Shown here in pieces: positions 1 to 4,992 of a stretch of 6,983 bases of DNA. The notes under the pieces were generated by a model. It was not told the DNA's origin, did not search any database, and saw only the letters and a list, made by a program, of their open reading frames with translations. The DNA comes from an uncultured bacterium. GTDB lineage: Bacteria; Planctomycetota; Phycisphaerae; Phycisphaerales; UBA1924. The first letter of the stretch is position 1, and the number at the start of each line of letters is the position of its first letter. Location: contig CALKYH010000023.1 in assembly GCA_938003595.1 (NCBI GenBank), positions 1 to 6,983 on the forward strand. The letters are read 5' to 3'. Position numbers and translations under genes: made by a program.

Positions 1-1
1 G

Positions 2-976
2 ATGTGGCTGAAGGTCATGGGCAAGGCGGCGCCGTTCCCGACGCGCGGCTGGGACATGCACTCCACGCGCTACCTCTACGCGTGGAGGATGATCCTGGGC
101 GGCTGGTTCGCGGGGCCGCTGGATGTGCGCCGGTTCGATGTCGTGCACCTCATGACGCAGGGCAACGCGATGGCGTTCCTGCCGTTCGTGGAGACCACGC
201 GCACGCGGTTCGCGGTGAATGTGGACGGCACGGCGATCCAGGACTGCACGGAGTTCGGGTTCTCGCGGATCGCGCGGGGGCCGTTCATCCGGGCGGAGCG
301 GAAGATGTTCGGCGCCGCGGATCTGCTGGTGACGCGCAACGCGTGGGCGGCGACCTCCCTGCGGGGCGACTATGGCGTGCCGGACTCGCGGATTCATGTG
401 GCGCAGAACTCCCTCGCGGCGCCGGCGGCGCATCGGTGGGATGGCAAGGGGCGCGAGCACGGGGGCCTGCCGCGGATCGCCTTCGTCGGGACCTGGGTGC
501 GCAAGAACGGGCCGCTGGCGCTGCGGGTGCATCAGCGGCATTTCAAGGGGCGGGCGGAGTTGCACATCTTCTCGGACAAGAAGGATGGTCCAAAGCTGGA
601 GGGCGTGGTGTGGCGCGGCTATGTGCCGCGGGAGGAGCTGATCAACGAGGCGCTGCCCTCGATGGACATCTTCCTGCTGCCCAGCCGCGAGGACATGCTG
701 CCGTGGGCGGCGCTGGAGGGCGCGGGGGCGGGTCTGCCGATCGTGGCGTCGCGTGTGGGGGCGATGAGCGAGCCGGTGCGCGACGGGCTGACGGGCATCC
801 TGTGCGAGCCGGGGAACGACGAGTCGTTCGCGAAGGCGCTGGAGCGGCTGGTGAGCGACGCGGCGCTGCGGGAGAAGATGGGTCGCGCGGGGCGCGAGCA
901 CATCAGCAAGCACCACAACCCGGACATTACCTATCCGAGGTTGGTGGAGCGCCTGATCGAGTTGGCGCGGGCGTGA
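2..976 (+). CDS. Family 4 glycosyltransferase, 5' end missing
   Basis: Retaining GT-B glycosyltransferase that would transfer a sugar from a nucleotide-sugar donor to a growing glycan at the cytoplasmic face. The visible 324 residues hold the end of the N-terminal domain (FDVVH at 45-49) and a complete C-terminal Rossmann domain: IAFVGTW near 160, then a donor-binding segment ending in GLPIVASRVG, followed by EPVRDGLTGILCEPGN and the usual C-terminal helices. Family 4 enzymes carry an E-x7-E motif; here it reads D231-x7-E239, with Glu230 just before. Family members are usually 360-400 residues and begin with a first beta strand and glycine-rich loop that are absent here, so the ATG at base 2 is probably internal and the gene continues off the left edge. 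The 3' end overlaps the convergent zinc-ribbon gene by 50 bp. A sulfotransferase gene lies 500 bp downstream, which fits a surface-glycan locus. Family assignment is firm; donor and acceptor are unknown. Confidence 0.88.
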   Translation: MWLKVMGKAAPFPTRGWDMHSTRYLYAWRMILGGWFAGPLDVRRFDVVHLMTQGNAMAFLPFVETTRTRFAVNVDGTAIQDCTEFGFSRIARGPFIRAERKMFGAADLLVTRNAWAATSLRGDYGVPDSRIHVAQNSLAAPAAHRWDGKGREHGGLPRIAFVGTWVRKNGPLALRVHQRHFKGRAELHIFSDKKDGPKLEGVVWRGYVPREELINEALPSMDIFLLPSREDMLPWAALEGAGAGLPIVASRVGAMSEPVRDGLTGILCEPGNDESFAKALERLVSDAALREKMGRAGREHISKHHNPDITYPRLVERLIELARA

Positions 977-1415
977 GGCGCTCGGCGGGGCGGAGTCGCC
1001 ATCGGGCCTGGGGGAACGCGGCGTAGTAGGCGCTGAGGGAGACTTCGAGGCCGCACTCGGGGCAGATGGATTCGTTCTCGATGGGCTCGCCCGGCTGGGT
1101 GAGGGGGTAGAGGCAGCGAGGGCAACGGTGCTCCCGGGTGAGGCGTTCGCAGGCCTGGGTCCGGAGGTCCATCCAGAGCGCGATGAGGATGACGACAGGG
1201 ACGCAGAGCGCGGCGGAGAGGATGGCGGGGACGCCGAACTTGGTGACGATGACGCCGCCGAGCAGGGCGCGATCGGCGACGAGGCCCAGGGACACGGCGG
1301 TGAGCGGGATGCCGACGGCCTGCAGCCAGGGCAGCGAGGTGGCGTTCCGCCTGGCGAGGCGCTGGAGCGCTTTGGCGCTGGGCGGGGGCGGGTTGTCGGG
1401 GCTCGGCGGGGGCAT
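927..1415 (-). CDS. Two-helix membrane protein with C-terminal zinc ribbon, function unknown
   Basis: A 162-residue protein, not assigned to a named family. In order: a Pro-rich N terminus (1-13), a basic stretch (KALQRLARR, 15-23), a hydrophobic segment at about 31-56, a stronger one at about 62-82 (VPAILSAALCVPVVILIALW), then a soluble tail with a four-cysteine zinc ribbon, C98-P-R-C101 and C118-P-E-C121, followed by a Pro/Arg-rich end. This is an inner-membrane protein with a probable zinc knuckle. Small membrane proteins with a CPxCxYxL...CPECG ribbon recur in planctomycetes (from general knowledge). The ATG at 1415 is preferred over the in-frame TTG at 1445, because a TANNNT hexamer lies 10 nt before the ATG and no Shine-Dalgarno site precedes either start. 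The stop (TAA at 927-929) lies inside the convergent glycosyltransferase gene. The conserved Cys pairs and helix pattern support a real gene; its role is unknown. Confidence 0.72.
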   Translation of the reverse strand: MPPPSPDNPPPPSAKALQRLARRNATSLPWLQAVGIPLTAVSLGLVADRALLGGVIVTKFGVPAILSAALCVPVVILIALWMDLRTQACERLTREHRCPRCLYPLTQPGEPIENESICPECGLEVSLSAYYAAFPQARWRLRPAERLTPAPTRSGAPPTSDR

Positions 1416-1425
1416 CTGCAGGGTG

Positions 1426-1431
1426 ATGCTA
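1426..1431 (-). promoter_or_regulatory. Putative -10 hexamer TAGCAT for a leaderless transcript
   Basis: On the minus strand TAGCAT is followed by 10 nt and then the ATG at 1415. This matches the TANNNT pattern of leaderless promoters, where transcription starts at or next to the start codon. No Shine-Dalgarno site is present and no good -35 element is seen. It would be divergent to the sulfotransferase promoter at 1460-1465. Inferred from spacing alone. Confidence 0.35.
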
Positions 1432-1459
1432 CCGCCGCGACCCAACGGGGCGTGTTCCG

Positions 1460-1465
1460 TATCCT
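1460..1465 (+). promoter_or_regulatory. Putative -10 hexamer TATCCT for leaderless sulfotransferase mRNA
   Basis: TATCCT is followed by 9 nt and the ATG at 1475. The 18 bases from the hexamer to the start codon match the equivalent stretch before the oxidase gene (2333-2350) at 14 of 18 positions. No Shine-Dalgarno site lies before the ATG and no recognisable -35 element lies about 17 bp upstream. The position argues for the ATG at 1475 rather than the in-frame GTG at 1466, which would begin right after the hexamer. Confidence 0.45.
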
Positions 1466-1474
1466 GTGGGCCCG

Positions 1475-2314
1475 ATGCCCCCCGTCCCGAACTACCTCGT
1501 GATCGGCGCCCAGAAGAGCGCCACCTCCAGCGTGTGCGACATCCTGTCGCTGCACCCGGAGTGCTTCATGACGGAGCCGAAGGAGCCGTATTTCTTCAGC
1601 CACGACGAGGTGTTTGCCAAGGGCTGGGACTGGTACCTGTCGCTGTACGCGGGGGCCGAGGGCAAGAAGGCGATCGGCGAGGGCAGCACGACCTACACGC
1701 AGGAGTGGCTGTACCCCAGGGCGGTGGAGCGGATCAGGGAGCGGCTCCCGGGGGCGAAGCTGATCTACATCGCGCGCGAGCCGCTGTCGCGCATCGAGAG
1801 CCACTACCTGCACCTGGCGAGCAAGGGCGGGCGCGAGACGCGCGGGTTCAACCAGGCGGTGCGCGAGTACCCCGCGTACATCGACAACTCGCTGTACGCG
1901 AAGCAGATCGACCTGTACCGCGGCGCCGGATGGACGGACGAACAGATCCTCGTGCTGTTCTTCGAGGACTTCCGCGGCGACACCGACGGACAGATGCGGA
2001 AGGTCTACCGGTTCCTGGGCGTGGATGACTCGTTCGCGACGCCGGCGAGCTGGAAGGCGCAGCATGTGTCGGCGGAGGGGCGGACGGACTCGGGGGCGCT
2101 GCGGCCGCTGCGGAAGATCCCGGGGTTCACAACGCTGCGCGACGCGGCGCCCACGGGGCTGAAGGAGGCGCTGCGGCGCGTGCTGAAGAAGCCGATCGTG
2201 GGCCGGCCGGAGTGGGACGAGCCGACGCGGGCGTGGGCGATCGAGCGGCTGCGCGCGGACAACCACGAGTTCCTGACCCGGTACGGCAAGCCCGCGGATT
2301 TCTGGGGGTTCTAG
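1475..2314 (+). CDS. PAPS-dependent sulfotransferase
   Basis: Transfers a sulfuryl group from 3'-phosphoadenosine 5'-phosphosulfate (PAPS) to a hydroxyl or amine, most likely on a carbohydrate. The 279-residue protein shows the full family core. The 5'-phosphosulfate loop IGAQKSATSS is at 10-19, with Lys14 as the expected catalytic lysine. KEPYFF at 36-41 resembles the heparan-sulfate N-sulfotransferase group. GEGSTTY is at 68-74. The 3'-phosphate site is in KLIYIAREPLSRIESHY (95-111), with Arg101 and Ser109 as the expected phosphate ligands. A later LVLFFEDF strand and a C-terminal WAIERLRADNHEF helix complete the usual fold. No signal peptide or membrane helix is evident, so it should act in the cytoplasm. 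Starting at the ATG (1475) places the loop 9 residues in, as is normal. Lying near a glycosyltransferase, it probably sulfates a surface or exported glycan; the acceptor cannot be told from sequence. Family call is very secure. Confidence 0.93.
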   Translation: MPPVPNYLVIGAQKSATSSVCDILSLHPECFMTEPKEPYFFSHDEVFAKGWDWYLSLYAGAEGKKAIGEGSTTYTQEWLYPRAVERIRERLPGAKLIYIAREPLSRIESHYLHLASKGGRETRGFNQAVREYPAYIDNSLYAKQIDLYRGAGWTDEQILVLFFEDFRGDTDGQMRKVYRFLGVDDSFATPASWKAQHVSAEGRTDSGALRPLRKIPGFTTLRDAAPTGLKEALRRVLKKPIVGRPEWDEPTRAWAIERLRADNHEFLTRYGKPADFWGF

Positions 2315-2332
2315 CGTGCGGGCGGCGGCGCT

Positions 2333-2338
2333 TATGCT
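2333..2338 (+). promoter_or_regulatory. Putative -10 hexamer TATGCT for leaderless oxidase mRNA
   Basis: TATGCT sits in the 33-bp gap after the sulfotransferase stop and is followed by 9 nt and the ATG at 2348. Spacing and sequence (TATGCTGTTGGACCTATG) closely copy the region before the sulfotransferase. There is no Shine-Dalgarno site. If active, the oxidase has its own start besides any read-through from upstream. Confidence 0.45.
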
Positions 2339-2347
2339 GTTGGACCT

Positions 2348-3358
2348 ATGAAGCCCTCTGCACAGTCTGTGGCGGTGATCGGCGCCGGCGTGGTCGGGTT
2401 GACGACGGCGGTGCGGTTGCTGCAGGCGGGGAAGAGCGTGACGGTGTACGCCGCGGCGCGGACGCCGGGGACGACCTCCGACCGCGCGGGGGCGGTCTTC
2501 ACGCCGACCAAGTCCGGCGAGGATGCGCGGATCGCGGCGTGGACGGCGCGGTCGTTCGAGGTGTTGCGCGGGTTCGCGGAGCAGGGCGCGGCGGCGCCGG
2601 TCCGCGGGGTGCGGATGGGCCTGTCGCGCGAGTTTTTCCTGAAGCCCAAGCCGGAGCAGCCGTGGTGGCGGGGGATGGCGGCGGAGTACCGGCGGCTCAC
2701 GGGCCTGCACGCGAGTCATGCGGACGGGTATGAGATCGTGGTGCCACGGATGGACATCACGCGGTACATCCCGTCGCTGGAGGCGTGGGCGGCGTCGCTG
2801 GGGGCGGCGTTCGTGGAGGGGCGCGTCGCGCGGTTCGAGGATCTCTTCGCGCGCGGGCACGAGGTTGTCGTCAACTGCTCCGGGCTGGGCGCGCGCGAGC
2901 TGGCGGGCGATGCGCGGATGTTCCCGATGCGCGGGCAGATCGTCGCGGCGCCGAACGACATCGGGCTGGATGTCGCCCTGCACGAGGAGGTCGATTCCAG
3001 GACCGAGGCGACCTACCTGTTCCCGTTCCAGGATCACATCGTGCTGGGCGGGACCTACGAGGAGCGCGTGGGGGAGCCCGAAACGAGCGAGGCGGCGCTG
3101 GCGGCGGTGGTGGAAAGGTGCCGCGGGCTGTTGAGGAAGCTGGAGATCCCCGGGGCGGACCGTCTGGCGAGGACGCGGCTGCGCCAGTGGGCGGGGTTGC
3201 GGCCGGCGCGGGTGGTCGATGGCAACCCGGAGGCGGTGCGGCTCGAGATGGAGCGGGTCGGGGGCGGGGTGGTCGTGCACAACTACGGGCACGGGAGGGC
3301 GGGGATCACGCTGGCGTGGGGCTGCGCGGAGGAGGCGGCGCGGTTGGCGGGGGGATGA
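2348..3358 (+). CDS. D-amino-acid oxidase family FAD-dependent oxidoreductase
   Basis: Expected to oxidise a D-amino acid to its imino acid (then 2-oxo acid and ammonia), passing electrons through FAD to oxygen with release of hydrogen peroxide. The 336-residue protein has the N-terminal dinucleotide fold with GAGVVG at 12-17. Next is a substrate domain containing NCSGLGAREL (175-184) and FPMRGQIV (192-199), then YLFPFQDHIVLGGTYEE (223-239). After that come GLRPAR (283-288) and the family signature HNYGHGRAGITLAWGCA (311-327). Arg285 matches the arginine that binds the substrate carboxylate in mammalian D-amino-acid oxidase, and Tyr223 matches one active-site tyrosine; the second tyrosine, four residues earlier, appears to be Thr219. 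Length is normal and there is no signal peptide. The signatures favour D-amino-acid or D-aspartate oxidase over glycine oxidase. Substrate is not certain; cell-wall D-amino acids are an obvious candidate. Confidence 0.87.
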   Translation: MKPSAQSVAVIGAGVVGLTTAVRLLQAGKSVTVYAAARTPGTTSDRAGAVFTPTKSGEDARIAAWTARSFEVLRGFAEQGAAAPVRGVRMGLSREFFLKPKPEQPWWRGMAAEYRRLTGLHASHADGYEIVVPRMDITRYIPSLEAWAASLGAAFVEGRVARFEDLFARGHEVVVNCSGLGARELAGDARMFPMRGQIVAAPNDIGLDVALHEEVDSRTEATYLFPFQDHIVLGGTYEERVGEPETSEAALAAVVERCRGLLRKLEIPGADRLARTRLRQWAGLRPARVVDGNPEAVRLEMERVGGGVVVHNYGHGRAGITLAWGCAEEAARLAGG

Positions 3359-3514
3359 GCGAAGGGCGCGGGGTTTCGGGGGAGAGGTGAGACGAGCGAT
3401 CTCGGCCGATGCGCGCCTGCGGATGGATGCGCTGGTGGTCGTGCGCGCGAGGTCCTCGAGGCCGGCGAGCGCCTGCTGGAAGAAGTGATCGGTGGCGGAG
3501 GGGTCGGGCGACAC
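3359..3514 (-). other. 52-codon reading frame, possibly a remnant or short gene
   Basis: Read on the minus strand from a GTG at 3514, four codons after an in-frame TGA, this frame encodes a sensible amphipathic helical peptide, with DHFFQQALAGLEDLARTTTS near residues 9-28 and IRRRASAEIARL after it. It has no stop before the oxidase gene; past 3359 it runs antisense through that gene as a Pro/Arg-rich shadow translation. It could be the beginning of a gene whose 3' part was lost, or chance coding in GC-rich DNA. A weak AGGGTGAG stretch lies upstream. No family is recognised. Confidence 0.22.
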
Positions 3515-3577
3515 GGTGGGCTCTCACCCTTGGGCGAGGGGACGCGTGCGCGCGCACAGGATGGGTTCTTGTGAGGG

Positions 3578-3684
3578 GGTTGTGCGCGGAATGCCGCATG
3601 GGGAGCGGGAAAGATTTTTTGAGAATCGTGGGAAGTGTCTGTTTCAGCGCGCCGGTTTGTGCGCGCGCAGGTGGTTGTGCGCGG
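3578..3684 (+). repeat. 12-bp direct repeat pair with CG-alternating tracts
   Basis: GGTTGTGCGCGG occurs exactly at 3578-3589 and again at 3673-3684. A related TTGTGCGCGCGC lies at about 3657-3668, and a perfect GTGCGCGCGCAC palindrome just upstream at 3546-3557. The second copy abuts the three-hairpin cassette. It may be low-complexity drift or part of a longer degenerate repeat. Confidence 0.35.
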
Positions 3685-3774
3685 TGGCGCCCCTCCGGGG
3701 CTCGGTGGACATCGCGCGGCGAACCCCGGGCTGGCGCCCGGGGCTACGGTGTGGCGCCGCTCCGCGGCTTTCGG
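3684..3774. repeat. Three-hairpin GC-rich intergenic repeat cassette
   Basis: Three perfect small hairpins in 91 bp. Hairpin A: GCCCC/GGGGC with loop TCC (3689-3701). Hairpin B: CCCCGGGC/GCCCGGGG with loop TGGC (3724-3743). Hairpin C: GCCGC/GCGGC with loop TCC (3756-3768). A and C are copies of one unit: both read GTGGCGCC, an N-CTCC-GNGGCT core, then CGG (3684-3705 and 3751-3774). The stems carry compensating changes (CCCC/GGGG against CGC/GCG). This is the structure of REP-like dispersed palindromes. No T-tract follows, so it is not a classical terminator. Whether it is dispersed in the genome cannot be told from one copy. Confidence 0.6.
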
Positions 3775-3817
3775 AAGAGCAACGAGGGATTGATGCGGAA
3801 CGGTGCGGCCGGCAGCG

Positions 3818-4252
3818 TCAGGCGGTGGGGTGGGTGGACGCCTTGAGGCGCCAGACTTCGTTGGCGCTGGCGCCGAGGAATCCGACCTTGACACCGCCTT
3901 CGCGGAGGATCCGCGTGGCGCGCATGTTGGTCGCCACGAGCACGAGCAGGCCGATGAAGGGGATGAAGAGGCAGATGCCACGGACGACCGAGCTGAGGAC
4001 GCTGCTTCCGGTTGCGGAGGCGAGGACGGCCACCGCCGCGACGCCGGCCAGAATGGCCAACAGATTGCCCAGCATCAGAACGATCATCAAGACAACCATC
4101 GGATCGTCCTCGCTCGGCAGGAGGATCAGCGCCGCCTGCAGCACGATCTGCACGAGGAGGGCGTAGATGATCAGCTTCTGTGCCACGGCGACCTTGTGCA
4201 GATTGGGCCGGGGCGTGGCGTCGATCGCGACAGGGGGGTCCGAGTCGGTCAT
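3818..4252 (-). CDS. Four-helix membrane protein of unknown function (paralog A)
   Basis: A 144-residue integral membrane protein, family not named. The N terminus is short and polar (1-18), followed by LHKVAVAQKLIIYA (18-31), which leads into the first helix (about 27-46). Further hydrophobic segments lie at about 51-67, 67-81 and 92-109. The protein ends with a conserved cytoplasmic-looking tail: an N-x-RAT-x-x-LREGG segment, then VKVGFLG (121-127) and RLKAS (135-139). Both end motifs recur in the next gene upstream, so the two are diverged tandem paralogs. They are transcribed in the same direction, 105 bp apart. The ATG at 4252 is the only start before the conserved motif; no good Shine-Dalgarno site is seen (GGGA about 9 nt upstream is weak). 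Local GC is lower than in neighbouring genes. A gene is supported by motif conservation between paralogs and four clean hydrophobic segments. Confidence 0.75.
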   Translation of the reverse strand: MTDSDPPVAIDATPRPNLHKVAVAQKLIIYALLVQIVLQAALILLPSEDDPMVVLMIVLMLGNLLAILAGVAAVAVLASATGSSVLSSVVRGICLFIPFIGLLVLVATNMRATRILREGGVKVGFLGASANEVWRLKASTHPTA

Positions 4253-4357
4253 GGTTCGGATCCCAGCGAGAGTTGTCCGGGCGATTGCATTGTGATTGCG
4301 AGAAGGGTGGTCAATCGAGATCCATGGGGCGCTTGATCTTCAGCATCGAGCGCAGCT

Positions 4358-4807
4358 TCACGGCTTGGGAAGAGACGCGGCTTTGAGCCGACGAATGTCG
4401 GCCCAACTCACTCCGAAGAAGCCCACGCGGACGCCGCCCGCTCGGAGCAGTCGGTTGGCGTGATCGCTTGTCAGGATGAGCGGGCTCAGGCCAACGATCG
4501 GGACCAGGAAGCCGATCGAGAGCGCGCCTCTCACTCCTGGTCCGGTTCGCCACACATCGGCCAGATTGATCAGCGCTGCAATTCCCCCGAGGCCGCCCAG
4601 TACGATCCCGCCCATCGAGAACCAGGCCAGTGGCCAGAGGAACCCCGGCCACTTATCGATGAGGACCACCTGAGTTACGAGCAGGACCCAGGATGTCATG
4701 TATACGACGACCGCGTAGATGAGCAGCTTCTGGGCGAGAGCGATCTGGTGCAGACTTGGCGGAGGGTTCCTCTTCCGCTTGCTCTTCGAGCGCTTCGAAC
4801 TGCTCAT
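4358..4807 (-). CDS. Four-helix membrane protein of unknown function (paralog B)
   Basis: A 149-residue membrane protein paralogous to the downstream gene. It begins with a very basic, Ser/Lys/Arg-rich head (SSSKRSKSKRKR, 2-13). It then has PSLHQIALAQKLLIYA (17-32), which matches paralog A at 10 of 14 positions over the shared LH-to-YA stretch. Hydrophobic segments lie at about 28-50, 57-82, 95-113 and around the linkers. The tail is HANRLLRAGGVRVGFFG (116-132) followed by RLKAA (140-144). From GGV to RLKA(A/S) the two proteins are identical at 12 of 21 positions. The frame stays open far upstream into the transketolase gene, but that part is a Pro/Arg-rich shadow; the ATG at 4807 follows a good Shine-Dalgarno site and the transketolase terminator, so it is the true start. 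The positive head predicts an N terminus in the cytoplasm. Function unknown. Confidence 0.78.
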   Translation of the reverse strand: MSSSKRSKSKRKRNPPPSLHQIALAQKLLIYAVVVYMTSWVLLVTQVVLIDKWPGFLWPLAWFSMGGIVLGGLGGIAALINLADVWRTGPGVRGALSIGFLVPIVGLSPLILTSDHANRLLRAGGVRVGFFGVSWADIRRLKAASLPKP

Positions 4808-4814
4808 GGCCCCG

Positions 4815-4821
4815 CTCCCTT
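4815..4821 (-). promoter_or_regulatory. Shine-Dalgarno site for paralog B
   Basis: AAGGGAG on the minus strand lies 7 nt before the ATG at 4807. It decides the start within a reading frame that is open for about 1 kb upstream. Confidence 0.6.
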
Positions 4822-4912
4822 GGACAGGTGTCCAGACCGGATCAGGGTAGCGCCGCGGCCGTTGGCGGCGCCGGCCGGAAGCCATCGGCTCTAAACGGAG
4901 TGGATTTGGCGC

Positions 4913-4945
4913 AAGAAAACACCGACCATCGCGGCGATGGTCGGT
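4913..4945 (-). terminator. Rho-independent terminator of the transketolase gene
   Basis: On the minus strand a perfect 11-bp stem (ACCGACCATCG with CGATGGTCGGT, 4921-4945) with a 3-nt loop is followed directly by GTTTTCTT (4920-4913). It begins 47 nt after the transketolase stop codon and about 105 nt before the start of paralog B, so it separates the two transcription units. The + strand side has no T-tract right after the stem, so it acts in one direction. Confidence 0.85.
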
Positions 4946-4992
4946 GGCACGGGGGTTTGGTTGTCTGGCGGGGTTCGGTAGTTCGCTGCGGG

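Larger units (their letters stand above)
3359..3817. other. 459-bp intergenic region between convergent genes
   Basis: Lies between the 3' ends of the oxidase gene (+) and the first membrane-paralog gene (-). It has no convincing conserved gene. Contents: a 52-codon minus-strand frame next to the oxidase stop (3359-3514); an alternating GTGCGCGCGCAC palindrome at 3546-3557; a 12-bp direct repeat (3578-3589 and 3673-3684); an isolated run of six T at 3615-3620; and a three-hairpin cassette (3684-3774). No hairpin is followed by a T-tract in either direction, so no rho-independent terminator was identified for either flanking gene. Confidence 0.6.

Noticed and set aside
1416..1445. TTG at 1445 as start of the zinc-ribbon protein
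   Set aside because: There is no ribosome site, and the extension covers the proposed TAGCAT promoter hexamer. The ATG at 1415 is preferred.
1466..1474. GTG at 1466 as sulfotransferase start
   Set aside because: It would begin immediately after the TATCCT hexamer, has no Shine-Dalgarno site, and adds only three residues; the ATG at 1475 fits better.
3684..3774. Hairpins A-C as a bidirectional terminator for the convergent genes
   Set aside because: No T-tract follows any of the stems in either direction, so they are recorded as a repeat cassette.
3359..3817. CRISPR array, tRNA or small RNA in the intergenic region
   Set aside because: There are no regularly spaced repeats with unique spacers and no cloverleaf. 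The repeats seen are a hairpin pair and one 12-mer pair.
3283..3981. 232-codon minus-strand frame through the intergenic region
   Set aside because: Ser/Pro/Arg/Ala-rich, with no motif. It overlaps the end of paralog A in another frame and reads through the repeat cassette; a GC-rich shadow.
3492..4166. 224-codon + frame across the intergenic region and paralog A
   Set aside because: Composition is Arg/Gly-rich with no domain, and it is antisense to a better supported membrane-protein gene.
4289..4314. TTGACC/CACAAT promoter on the minus strand before paralog A
   Set aside because: The two elements are only 14 bp apart and the -10 match is poor; too weak to report.
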